From: SLST01 sp964458555
Lineage (GTDB): Bacteria; Spirochaetota; Spirochaetia; DSM-27196; SLST01
Reading direction: 5' to 3'
Length of the DNA: 64,000 bases
Assembly: GCA_964458555.1 (NCBI GenBank)
Contig: CAYWJH010000006.1
Span: 1-64,000, forward strand
Positions within the stretch are counted from its first letter, which is position 1, and each line of letters starts with the position of its first letter. This document shows positions 16,498 through 24,142 of this stretch, in pieces. A program made the translations under genes and the position numbers. The notes under the pieces are model-generated. The model was not told the origin of the DNA, ran no database searches, and saw only the letters and a list, made by a program, of their open reading frames with translations.

Positions 16498-16893
16498 CTA
16501 CGGAGCCTTGAAGGTGTAGTACGTGATGAAGTTAGCCCATTCCATGCGCCGGTCGTTGGCCGTCACGACGTATTCTCCCTCGGTGACGAAGTTGTTCCCG
16601 CGCGTCACGGTGATAGCGTCTCCGTTGAGCTCGTAGGAGATTCCGCCGAGTGTGTCGATCGTCTCACCGCTCTTCTGTACCGAAAAGCTCGCAGAGCCGC
16701 CGTTGAACTCGGCGATGATCTGCGAGCCGAGGGGGATGTAGTCATAGAAGAGCTGCGGGGACACTCCGGCGATCAGACTGTCGAGCTCCCATGTCGTCCC
16801 GGCGAGCGTGTAGTCTTCAGTCGGGTTCAAGACGCAGCCTGCCGCAGTCGCGACGACAACCAGGACCAGCACGACCTTCGCGGTTGTTCTCAC
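16498..16893 (-). CDS. Small lipoprotein, unknown function (beta-rich)
   Basis: 131 residues from GTG 16893, chosen because AAGGAG lies 6 nt upstream and because it places a proper signal peptide first (VRTTAKVVLVLVVVATAAGC). The lipobox TAAGC predicts lipidation at about residue 20 and membrane anchoring. The remainder (TTWELDSLIAG, IIAEFNGGSASFSV, GGISYELNGDAITVTRGN, EGEYVVTANDRRMEW) alternates like a small beta-barrel or lipocalin-type extracytoplasmic domain. No enzyme motif was seen. A sigma-70-like promoter lies at 16924-16952. Confidence 0.7.
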   Translation of the reverse strand: MRTTAKVVLVLVVVATAAGCVLNPTEDYTLAGTTWELDSLIAGVSPQLFYDYIPLGSQIIAEFNGGSASFSVQKSGETIDTLGGISYELNGDAITVTRGNNFVTEGEYVVTANDRRMEWANFITYYTFKAP

Positions 16894-16923
16894 GTCAGAC
16901 TCCTTCGCATAATGGTGACTGGA

Positions 16924-16952
16924 ATACTGAGGTAAGATCGCGAAGTTGTCAA
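16924..16952 (-). promoter_or_regulatory. Sigma-70-like promoter for the lipoprotein gene
   Basis: On the minus strand: consensus TTGACA (16947-16952), 17-bp spacer, then CAGTAT (16924-16929), a weak -10. It lies about 30 bp upstream of GTG 16893. Confidence 0.5.
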
Positions 16953-17043
16953 TCGTTGTTGTATCTTCCGGCCCGCCACCCGTTCCGATAACCCGATACC
17001 GCACCCATATACCCTTTCACTGAAGCTTGGAGTAAGGAGCCGA

Positions 17044-17720
17044 TTATCCTTGCTCGATTCCGTAGAACCGCGCGCACGTTCCGCCGGCGANNNNNNNNNN
17101 NNNNNNNNNNNNNNNNNNNNNNNNNNNNNNNNNNNNNNNNNNNNNNNNNNNNNNNNNNNNNNNNNNNNNNNNNNNNNNNNNNNNNNNNNNCCGCCGGCGA
17201 GCGTGCAGACCGGCCAGTCGGAGCCGATCATGAGCCGATCCGCGCCGAACGCCTCGAGCATGATGTCCAGATACGGCTCGAAATCGGCATGCTTCCAGCG
17301 CTCCCGATCGGCCTCGGTCGCCATGCCCGACAGCTTGCGCGTTACGTGCTCGCGCTGTGCGAGCTCGCGCATGTCGGTCGCCCACGGCTCGGTCCTTTCG
17401 TCTGCGATGGGCGGTTTCGCGATGTGGTCGACGACGAAGCGCTCGATCTGGTCGCCTATCTCTGCGGAGCGGAGGTCGAGCCAGCCCACGACGCCCAGAA
17501 CGTGGTCGTAACGCCCGGCGAGCTCGAGGAGCCACTCGGTCTCGGCCACCATCTGCCGCGCCTGCACGGTGATCGAGCCGTCGAAGCCGATCGACTCGAG
17601 AAGCGGCGCAAGATCCTCCGGCATAAAGTCGCGTCGCAGCGAATCGGCGTCGTCGCCCATCCACGGGTATTCCTCCGGATTGTAGATCCAGAAGTGCTGG
17701 TGCGCGTCGATGCGTCTCAT
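17044..17720 (-). CDS. Amidohydrolase family 2 (fuconolactonase-like), interrupted by gap and internally shortened
   Basis: ATG 17720 overlaps the stop of the upstream fucosidase by 4 nt. The N-terminus RRIDAHQHFWIYNPEEYPWM carries the HxH metal motif; LMIGSDWPVCTLAG carries the catalytic Asp. After the 100-N gap the family-typical tail GGTCARFYGI ends at TAA 17044-17046, so the gap interrupts this gene, but the N count does not preserve the frame. Residues run from GWLDLRSAEIGDQIERF straight to VVDHIAKPPIAD near 17438, skipping about 60 residues that relatives have there. The family (COG3618) hydrolyses sugar lactones. Pairing with a fucosidase suggests fucose degradation. Confidence 0.7.
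17091..17190. other. Scaffold gap, 100 N
   Basis: Exactly 100 N, a placeholder length. The ten bases on each side are identical (ccgccggcga), as if two contigs ended at the same short word. True missing length is unknown; family comparison suggests a few tens of codons of the amidohydrolase. Confidence 0.95.
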
Positions 17721-18724
17721 GCAACCTCACCTTCGAACGGCCGCTTGCGCTCGATCCTGAAGACGAACGCGTGGTCGCACGGCTTCTTCGCCGGCGTTTC
17801 TATCTTCATTGCCTGCTCGTCGTGGTCGAACCACCACCGCAGCTCGCCATCGGCCCCGAGCATCGTCACCCGCGCGACCTCCTCCGGGTAGAACTTCGCC
17901 CACGGGGTCGCGATGGACGCCTCGCGCTCCGGCCACGCGAGGCAGATCACGTAGAGCGTGTCGTCGTTCGCGGTGAACCTGAAATCTGCAGGCGTGTAGG
18001 CGAGCTTTTCGTCCTCGGTGAAGTAGCCGTTCTTGCTTACGTTGTCGATGAGGTAGTGAATCACCTCCGCCGAATCCTTGTACGTGTTGTTCCTGAGGTA
18101 GCACCACCCCTGTCCGTTGTCGACGGTCGTGTCGGTGATCCACTCCATGTGGGTCATGTCGTTGAATCGGCCCAACTCGAGGTCTACCACGCCGCTTCCC
18201 GGCGCGAGGTCATGATGCTTGTACGTCACCACGACCTCCTTGCCCCATCGCTCGGCGTGATCGTAGTAGTAGGCGAGGAACTCGCGCTTGTAGTGCTCCT
18301 GAACGTGAGGAATTCCGAAGTCAAACCACATGAGGTCGGGCCGGTAGCCGTCGATGACCTCCTTCGTCTTCGCCCACCGCCGGTCGATGAACGCCTTGCT
18401 CGGCCGCTCGAGCTGCGTCCAGTCTCGCGGGATATCGTCGAGCGCCTTGTCCACGTCGTGCGGCTCGCCGACGACGTCGCGCATCGGCCCCATCTTCGAC
18501 GCGTTCCACGCGTTGGCCGAGCTGTCCCACATGGAAAAGCCGTCGTGGTGCTCGTGCTGCGGCGTCCCCGGGCGGTACATGTTGTACGGGTACCACGTTC
18601 CGTTCGGCCCGCACGCCGGGACCGAGTAGACGCCCCAGTGCGTGTAGATCCCGAACTTCGCGTCCTGGAACCACTGGGGCAGCGCGTGATTGCGAAGCGA
18701 TCGCCACGACGGTCGGTAGGGCAT
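17717..18724 (-). CDS. GH29 alpha-L-fucosidase, apparently missing three internal segments
   Basis: 335 residues from ATG 18724, preceded by AGGAGAG. GH29 signatures: WFQDAKFGIYTHWGVYSVPA at 17-36, HHDGFSMWDS at 59-68, and YRPDLMWFD with the nucleophile Asp135, followed by EVVVTYKHHD. The protein is clearly shorter than relatives (about 430-480). It passes from PQHEHH directly to DGF (near 18547), from RDVVGE to PHDVD (near 18466) and from NVSKNG to YFTEDEK (near 18028), each time omitting conserved blocks while staying in frame. Activity is doubtful if these losses are real. It is cotranscribed with the amidohydrolase. Confidence 0.78.
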   Translation of the reverse strand: MPYRPSWRSLRNHALPQWFQDAKFGIYTHWGVYSVPACGPNGTWYPYNMYRPGTPQHEHHDGFSMWDSSANAWNASKMGPMRDVVGEPHDVDKALDDIPRDWTQLERPSKAFIDRRWAKTKEVIDGYRPDLMWFDFGIPHVQEHYKREFLAYYYDHAERWGKEVVVTYKHHDLAPGSGVVDLELGRFNDMTHMEWITDTTVDNGQGWCYLRNNTYKDSAEVIHYLIDNVSKNGYFTEDEKLAYTPADFRFTANDDTLYVICLAWPEREASIATPWAKFYPEEVARVTMLGADGELRWWFDHDEQAMKIETPAKKPCDHAFVFRIERKRPFEGEVA

Positions 18725-18779
18725 AGTCTCTCCTCTGACCCCATCGGTCCTCGAAAGGTCTTGCACGACTCCCGCATCG

Positions 18780-18803
18780 ATTGTACTATTGTAACAGTAC
18801 AAT
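18780..18803. promoter_or_regulatory. 24-bp inverted repeat upstream of ABC exporter
   Basis: Arms ATTGTACT (18780-18787) and AGTACAAT (18796-18803) flank ATTGTAAC. It resembles operators of the GntR/YtrA group that control ABC-2 exporters. It lies 17 bp before the ABC ATPase ATG and within the divergent region shared with the fucosidase. No GntR gene is present in the window. Confidence 0.55.
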
Positions 18804-18819
18804 ATTGCGAGAGGCAGCG

Positions 18820-19704
18820 ATGATCTCCGTCACCAATCTGACACAGCTATACCGCAACGGGAAGGGCGTCGTCGACCTGACGTTCACGGTCGAAGAGGGC
18901 GAGGTCTTCGGATACCTCGGACCGAACGGCGCGGGCAAGACGACCACCATCCGGAACCTGCTCGGGTTCATGAACGCGACCGGCGGGAGCGCCACCATTA
19001 TGGGTAAGGACTGCCGGGCGCGAGCAGCGGAGCTCCAGAACGTCATCGGCTATCTCCCCGGCGAGATCGAGTTCTTCGAGAACATGACCGGTATCGAGTT
19101 CCTTACGCTGATCGGAGACCTCCGACGGATGAACGCGACGGCGCGGCGTGACGATCTCATCGACCGGTTCGAGCTCGACCCGTCAGGCCGAATCAAACGA
19201 ATGTCCAAGGGGATGAAGCAGAAGCTCGCCGTTGTCACCGCCTTCATGCACGACCCGCCGGTCTACATCCTCGACGAGCCTACGAGCGGGCTCGACCCAT
19301 TCATGCAGAACGTCTTCATGAATCTGCTTCGCAGCGAGAAGGAACGCGATAAGACGGTCCTCATGTCCTCTCACATCTTCGAGGAGGTGCAGCGGATCTG
19401 CGATCGGGCCGGCATCATCAAGGAAGGCCGGCTCGTCACCGTGGAGGACGTCCAATCGCTCAACGAAGCCAGGCAGAAGTCGTACGTCGTGACGCTCGCC
19501 GACTCCTCGGACGTCGCGCACCTGCGCGAGGCGAACGTAGACCTTGAGCCGATCTCCGAGCACCGGGTGGTCGTCACGGTGCGCAACAACTATCGCGACC
19601 TCTTCCGGGCGCTCAGCCGCTGCGACGTTCAGGGGCTGGAATCACGAAGCGAGTCGCTGGAGGACATTTTCATGAAGTACTACGGACAGGAGCGGGACGC
19701 ATGA
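18820..19704 (+). CDS. ABC-2 type exporter ATP-binding protein
   Basis: 294 residues from ATG 18820 with GAGAGG upstream. Walker A GPNGAGKTTT, Q-loop region, signature MSKGMKQKLAV, Walker B YILDEPTSGLD and H-loop MSSHIF are all intact. The C-terminal 80 residues are the regulatory extension seen in drug- or peptide-export ATPases. It overlaps the permease gene by 4 nt (ATGA). The substrate is unknown. Control by the 24-bp palindrome just upstream is likely. Confidence 0.93.
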   Translation: MISVTNLTQLYRNGKGVVDLTFTVEEGEVFGYLGPNGAGKTTTIRNLLGFMNATGGSATIMGKDCRARAAELQNVIGYLPGEIEFFENMTGIEFLTLIGDLRRMNATARRDDLIDRFELDPSGRIKRMSKGMKQKLAVVTAFMHDPPVYILDEPTSGLDPFMQNVFMNLLRSEKERDKTVLMSSHIFEEVQRICDRAGIIKEGRLVTVEDVQSLNEARQKSYVVTLADSSDVAHLREANVDLEPISEHRVVVTVRNNYRDLFRALSRCDVQGLESRSESLEDIFMKYYGQERDA

Positions 19705-20501
19705 GTTGGACACTCTTTAAGGCCACGCTGAAGGCGAACTGGATCCTCGGGGTCGTCTTCGTCCTGATCGTGCTCATCTACGTCACCACGTCGGCGAGCA
19801 TGTTCGATCCGGTGAGCGCGGAGAGTATCCAGGCGATGCTCGACCTCCTGCCGGAAGGAATGACGCGCGCGATGGGCTTCGCCGGCCTGGGTACCGATCT
19901 CACCGCCTACCTCGCCAACTATCTCTACGGCTTCATCATGGTCATCTTCCCGCTGATCTACAGCGTGGTCGTAGCGAATCGGCTCATCGCGAAACACGTG
20001 GATTCGGGCTCCCTGGCCTACCTGCTCACCACGCCGATCACGCGGGTCCGGATCGCCACGACGCAGGCTGTCTACCTCGCGGTCTCGCTGCTGTTCATCT
20101 TCGTCGTCGCCGTCGTCGTCGCGTTCGTAATCGCAGAGTCGATGTTCGCTTCCATGCTCGACGTGGGACGCTACGTGCGGCTCAACGTTGTCGCCTATCT
20201 CGCTCTGCTTGCGGGTGCGGGCGTGAGCTACCTGAGCTCGTGCAGCTTCAGCGACACGCGTCATTCGCTCGCCTTCGGCGCAGGGATCCCGCTGGTTTTC
20301 CTCGTGGCGCGGATGATTTCGAAGATCAGCGACGAGGTCGCGTGGGCGAGGTATCTCAGCCTCTACTCTTTCATCGACGTCGAGCGGCTGCTCGCCGACC
20401 CGGGCTACGCCGTCGCATCCAGCGCGATCCTGTTCGCGGTGAGTCTTGCTCTCTTTGCGGCGGCCGTGGTCGGCTTCCAGCGCCGCAGCCTCGCGCTGTA
20501 G
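19701..20501 (+). CDS. ABC-2 type exporter permease
   Basis: 266 residues with six hydrophobic segments, starting at about residues 13-32 (WILGVVFVLIVLIYVTTSA) and ending at about 235-258. It belongs to the ABC-2 permease group that includes the LVVxN and TTPITR cytoplasmic motifs (VVVANRLIAKHVDSGSLAYLLTTPITR). It works in the inner membrane with the ATPase encoded just upstream, with overlapping stop and start. Substrate unknown. Confidence 0.88.
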   Translation: MSWTLFKATLKANWILGVVFVLIVLIYVTTSASMFDPVSAESIQAMLDLLPEGMTRAMGFAGLGTDLTAYLANYLYGFIMVIFPLIYSVVVANRLIAKHVDSGSLAYLLTTPITRVRIATTQAVYLAVSLLFIFVVAVVVAFVIAESMFASMLDVGRYVRLNVVAYLALLAGAGVSYLSSCSFSDTRHSLAFGAGIPLVFLVARMISKISDEVAWARYLSLYSFIDVERLLADPGYAVASSAILFAVSLALFAAAVVGFQRRSLAL

Positions 20502-20517
20502 GCCGCGCGCCGCCGCT

Positions 20518-21412
20518 TCACGCGCGGGCCGCGTTGTACGCGTCGACGAGCTTCCCNNNNNNNNNNNNNNNNNNNNNNNNNNNNNNNNNNNNNNNNNNNN
20601 NNNNNNNNNNNNNNNNNNNNNNNNNNNNNNNNNNNNNNNNNNNNNNNNNNNNNNNNCTTCCCTGCCGCGTGCAGTCGCTCCGAGCGCTCCTGGTACGCCG
20701 GCAGTACGTAGCGCTCGAAGAGCTCCGGCGAAAGCGTGCCGGCGTGCACGTTGTCGCCAAAGTTGACGATGTGCACCGGCGAGTCGGCGATCGCGTCGAT
20801 CATACGCAGATGGTTCTCGTGGAGGGTGCGGAAGTACCGATCGGCGGCCTCCGGCTCGTCGTAGACCAGAAACACGCCGTTCTCAACGCCCATGAGATCT
20901 ATGTAGAGGTGCTGTACGTTCACGCGGGGCATGAAGATGGTGGGGGCGCCCAGACCCTCCCACTCGGCGTGGACCTCGTCGAACGCCTCGCGGTTGAAGC
21001 GCCACTCGGTGTGCTCGTCGATCCAGCCCACCACGCGCAGGTCCTCGACGGAGGTCACCGGCCAGCTGTCGCGCATGGGCGCCCAGCTCGACGGCGTGGC
21101 GTGGTGGCGCTCGCTGATCGAGCCAACGGGAGTGGTGGTGCGGATCTCCCACTCGGTCTGTGAGAGCTCGACGCGGCTCTGCTCGATCCGCGGATCGGGC
21201 ACCGACTCGAAGCATCGGTTGAACCAGTATATCCGGGCGGAGCAGCCGAGCTTCCGGTAGATCTCCGGTCGGGACAAACCTTCGAGCTCCGCGGGAAACG
21301 GCTCGCCCGCAAAGCGCTTGTCGTCGTACCAGCACTCGATCCGCGGCTGCCAGATGATCCGGCCGCCGGCCTTCCCGAACGCGACGTCGTGATGAAGCTG
21401 CTCGAAGTCCAT
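20518..21412 (-). CDS. URO-D-family protein, interrupted by scaffold gap
   Basis: The start is at ATG 21412, with GGAGG 5 nt upstream (an in-frame ATG at 21424 is poorer). The N-terminal 250 or so residues (MDFEQLHHDVAFGKAGGRIIWQPRIECWYDD, LYIDLMGVENGVFLVYDEPE, VNFGDNVHAGTLSPELFERYVLPAYQERSERLHAAGK) are typical of URO-D-like enzymes. After the 100-N gap the tail GKLVDAYNAARA ends at TGA 20518-20520. About 90 residues that carry the barrel's last strands are probably in the gap. A paralogue lies at 651-1793. Its role in sugar or methyl metabolism is unproven. Confidence 0.75.
20557..20656. other. Scaffold gap, 100 N
   Basis: Exactly 100 N inside the URO-D-like gene. The flanks share CTTCCC. 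The true missing length is probably greater than 100 bp, judging from the family length. Confidence 0.95.
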
Positions 21413-21647
21413 CGGCGCCTCCATCGTACGATTATGGCACCCGGCGGAGCCGGTTGCAATTCGTAGCGCCGAGCGCCCACACCTCCGGCCTTCAGATGCT
21501 TCCCATGGGCAGGTCGAGGTGGTCGGTGTCGTTGAACCGCGCTGGATGACGGGAAGGTGCTCGGGGCCGGAGCGCCCTCAGGACCGCGTTGACCAAGACG
21601 CCGTCTGTCGGCACACTGCGGAGGAATCCGCCCGGCGAGGAGACGTG
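21413..21647. other. Intergenic region with a possible gene tail
   Basis: On the minus strand, codons ending at TGA 21492-21494 read ARFNDTDHLDLPMGSI, which looks like a protein C-terminus, but no intact upstream part exists. The remainder shows no terminator or recognised promoter. GAGGAGA at 21637-21643 is the ribosome binding site of the downstream gene. Confidence 0.3.
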
Positions 21648-22559
21648 ATGTTCGCGACAGCGCTACTGCCGGTTACGCTGCACGAGTCGACCGGTCGACT
21701 CGGCGCCATGCTCGCCTTTCTTCGCAAGTTCGATACCGACCGGGTCGTGCTCCTTCACGTGAGCACCGGCGTTCCGGCGAGGTCGACGGAGGCGGCGATG
21801 GAGGACCTGCGTGATCGCGCGGTCGACGCCGCCCGCGAGGCAATCGGCGAGGCGGATGGATCGTCGGCCTTCGAGCCGCGGCCATTCACGCCGCACTCGG
21901 AGGCGGAATCGTCCGATTCGGCGATCGGCGTCGAGGTGCTCGTGAAGAGCGGCTCGCCTGCGCTCGAGATCACGCGGACCGCCTGGGAGATCGGCGCGGC
22001 CTTCATCTACGTCCCGTACAAGCGCAAGAGCTGGATCCAGCAGACGCTCGTTGGCAGCACCACCAAGGACGTGATCAGGCTGACGAGCCTTCCCGTCTTC
22101 GTCTTCAGACAACGGCTGGTGGGCTCGCCGGACGATCCGCTTTGCATCCTCTACCCGACGGCGTTTGGCGATACCGACCGCGAGGCCATCCCGTACCTCG
22201 AGTATCCGGGGCTCGCCGCCCAGCGGCTCGTCCTGCTGCACGTCCGCGAGCGTGCGCCGGATCCAACTACCGAGCGACGCCGGCGCGAGGCGTGCGATGC
22301 GAACCTCGACCGGCTCTCGGGCGAAGTCGTGGCGAATTACGCGGAGGTCTCCACCCTGCAGATCGTGGGGAATCCGCGGCGTGCGATCCCCCGCGTCGCG
22401 CGCAGAGAGGGTGCGGGCCTGCTGGTCATCGGGAAATCGGATCGTCCCGGCGGCCTGAGCGCCGTTATGGGATCTGTGGCCGGTGAGCTCGCCAAGAGCG
22501 CGCCATGCTCGGTGTTCATCGTCAGTCGGGCCGGCATCGCCGAAGGAGCGCGCCGATGA
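21648..22559 (+). CDS. Tandem universal stress protein (UspA x2)
   Basis: 303 residues from ATG 21648, preceded by GAGGAGA. Two Usp domains are present: residues 1-150 (MFATALLPVTLHES, VLLHVS, AAFIYVPYKRKSWIQQTLVGSTTKDVI) and 160-300 (CILYPTAFGD, LVLLHV, GLLVIGKSDRPGGLSAVMGSVAGELAKSAPCSVFIV). The second has the G2xG9xGS-like ATP-binding pattern, only partly conserved. The stop overlaps the ATG of the BCCT transporter by 4 nt. Usp-transporter pairs are common and suggest a regulatory or sensing role for the Usp. Cytoplasmic. Confidence 0.9.
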   Translation: MFATALLPVTLHESTGRLGAMLAFLRKFDTDRVVLLHVSTGVPARSTEAAMEDLRDRAVDAAREAIGEADGSSAFEPRPFTPHSEAESSDSAIGVEVLVKSGSPALEITRTAWEIGAAFIYVPYKRKSWIQQTLVGSTTKDVIRLTSLPVFVFRQRLVGSPDDPLCILYPTAFGDTDREAIPYLEYPGLAAQRLVLLHVRERAPDPTTERRRREACDANLDRLSGEVVANYAEVSTLQIVGNPRRAIPRVARREGAGLLVIGKSDRPGGLSAVMGSVAGELAKSAPCSVFIVSRAGIAEGARR

Positions 22560-24082
22560 TTCGCCGCAACGCTGTCTTCTTCGTCGCGATCGTGATCGTT
22601 GTCGCGATGGTCGCGCTGGGCATCCTCGCGCCCGATGGGCTCGACCGGGTCACCGGCGTTGTGCACACGTACATCATCGACCACTTCGGCTGGGGATACC
22701 TGCTCGCCACGTTCTTCTTCCTCGCCTTCTCGCTCTACGTCGCGTTCAGCCGGTACGGGCGGATCAAGCTGGGCGCCGACGAAGAGAAGCCGCAGTACAG
22801 CTACTTCGCGTGGTTCAGCATGCTCTTTGCCGCCGGTATGGGGATAGGGCTCATCTTCTGGAGCGTCGCAGAGCCGATGGGCCACTACCTCAACCCGCCG
22901 GAGCACATCGCGTCGGGGTCGGGCGACGCGGCCGCGTTCGCCATGCGGTACAGCTTCTTCCACTGGGGCATCCATCCGTGGGCCATCTACATCGTCATGA
23001 GCCTGACGATCGCGTATTTCTCGTTCCGGCGTGGCATGCCGCCGCTGATCTCGAGCGCGTTCTACCCGCTCGTGGGCGACCGGATCTACGGCGTCGTGGG
23101 GAAGGCGATCGATATCCTGGCCGTCTTCGCGACGGTGTTCGGCGTGGCCACGAGCCTTGGCCTGGGCGCGTTGCAGATCACCGGGGGCGTGGCGACGGTG
23201 GTGCCCATTCCGCAGGGTACGACGACGACGCTCATCGTGATCGTGGCGGTGACGGTGCTCTACATGATCTCGAGCGCGACCGGGCTGGACAAGGGCGTGC
23301 AGATCCTCAGTCGCACGAACGTGATCGTCGCGCTCCTGCTGCTGGGCTTCATGCTCGTCGCCGGCCCGACGGCGTACATCCTCGATATCTTCGCGACGAC
23401 GCTGGGCGATTACCTCAGCGGTCTGGTGACGATGAGTCTCAGCACCAACCCCTTCGAAGGGTACGAGTGGACGAAGTCGTGGACGCTCTTCTACTGGGCG
23501 TGGTGGATCTCGTGGTCACCGTTCGTGGGACTGTTCGTCGCGAGCATCTCGCGTGGCCGCACGATTCGCGAGTTCGTCCTCGGGGCGCTCATCGTGCCGG
23601 CGCTGCTGACCTTTCTCTGGTTCGCTGTCTTTGGCGGGGCAGGCTTCGCGCTCGAGCTGAGAGACGGGATCGATTTCGCCGCGTCCGCAGCGGAGAACGT
23701 GTCCGGAGCTCTGTTCGAGCTGCTCGGCTACTACCCGCTCTCGGGCGTGCTCACCGTCATCGCGGTGCTCCTGCTCACCGTCTTCTTCGTGACCTCTGCG
23801 GATTCTGCGACGTTCGTGCTCGCGATGATGAGCTCCGACGGCAACCTCAACCCGCCTCTGGCGAAGAAGATCGCGTGGGGCGTGATCCAGTCGACCGCGG
23901 CCGCCGTACTCCTCCTCTCCGGGGGGCTCGAGGCGCTGCAGCGCATGGCGATCGTCGCGGCGCTCCCGTTCACGCTCGTCATGGTGCTCATGGTTCGCGG
24001 ACTCCTGAAGGCGATGCGCTACGAGGTGCGTCACGAATGGGCCGATCGTCGCTCCCGCCGCACGAGCGATCGGTCCGCCTGA
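22556..24082 (+). CDS. BCCT-family betaine/choline/carnitine transporter
   Basis: 508 residues and twelve hydrophobic segments. BCCT signatures: GMGIGLIFWSVAEPMGHY, FHWGIHPWAIY, and WAWWISWSPFVGLFVASISRGRTIREFVLG containing the aromatic substrate cage. The N- and C-terminal tails are short, so it lacks the long osmosensing tail of BetP. It probably imports glycine betaine or choline for osmoprotection. It is translationally coupled to the upstream Usp gene (ATGA overlap with GAAGGAG before it). The cyclase-like gene starts 60 bp downstream and may be cotranscribed. Confidence 0.93.
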   Translation: MIRRNAVFFVAIVIVVAMVALGILAPDGLDRVTGVVHTYIIDHFGWGYLLATFFFLAFSLYVAFSRYGRIKLGADEEKPQYSYFAWFSMLFAAGMGIGLIFWSVAEPMGHYLNPPEHIASGSGDAAAFAMRYSFFHWGIHPWAIYIVMSLTIAYFSFRRGMPPLISSAFYPLVGDRIYGVVGKAIDILAVFATVFGVATSLGLGALQITGGVATVVPIPQGTTTTLIVIVAVTVLYMISSATGLDKGVQILSRTNVIVALLLLGFMLVAGPTAYILDIFATTLGDYLSGLVTMSLSTNPFEGYEWTKSWTLFYWAWWISWSPFVGLFVASISRGRTIREFVLGALIVPALLTFLWFAVFGGAGFALELRDGIDFAASAAENVSGALFELLGYYPLSGVLTVIAVLLLTVFFVTSADSATFVLAMMSSDGNLNPPLAKKIAWGVIQSTAAAVLLLSGGLEALQRMAIVAALPFTLVMVLMVRGLLKAMRYEVRHEWADRRSRRTSDRSA

Positions 24083-24142
24083 AGAGGCCCCGACATTCGG
24101 CGTTGACTCGGCGCCCCGCCCACACGACAATGAACGTCAGCA

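Noticed and set aside
17044..17720. Two separate genes left and right of the first N gap
   Set aside because: The right-hand tail GGTCARFYGI is the expected C-terminus of the amidohydrolase, so one interrupted gene explains both sides.
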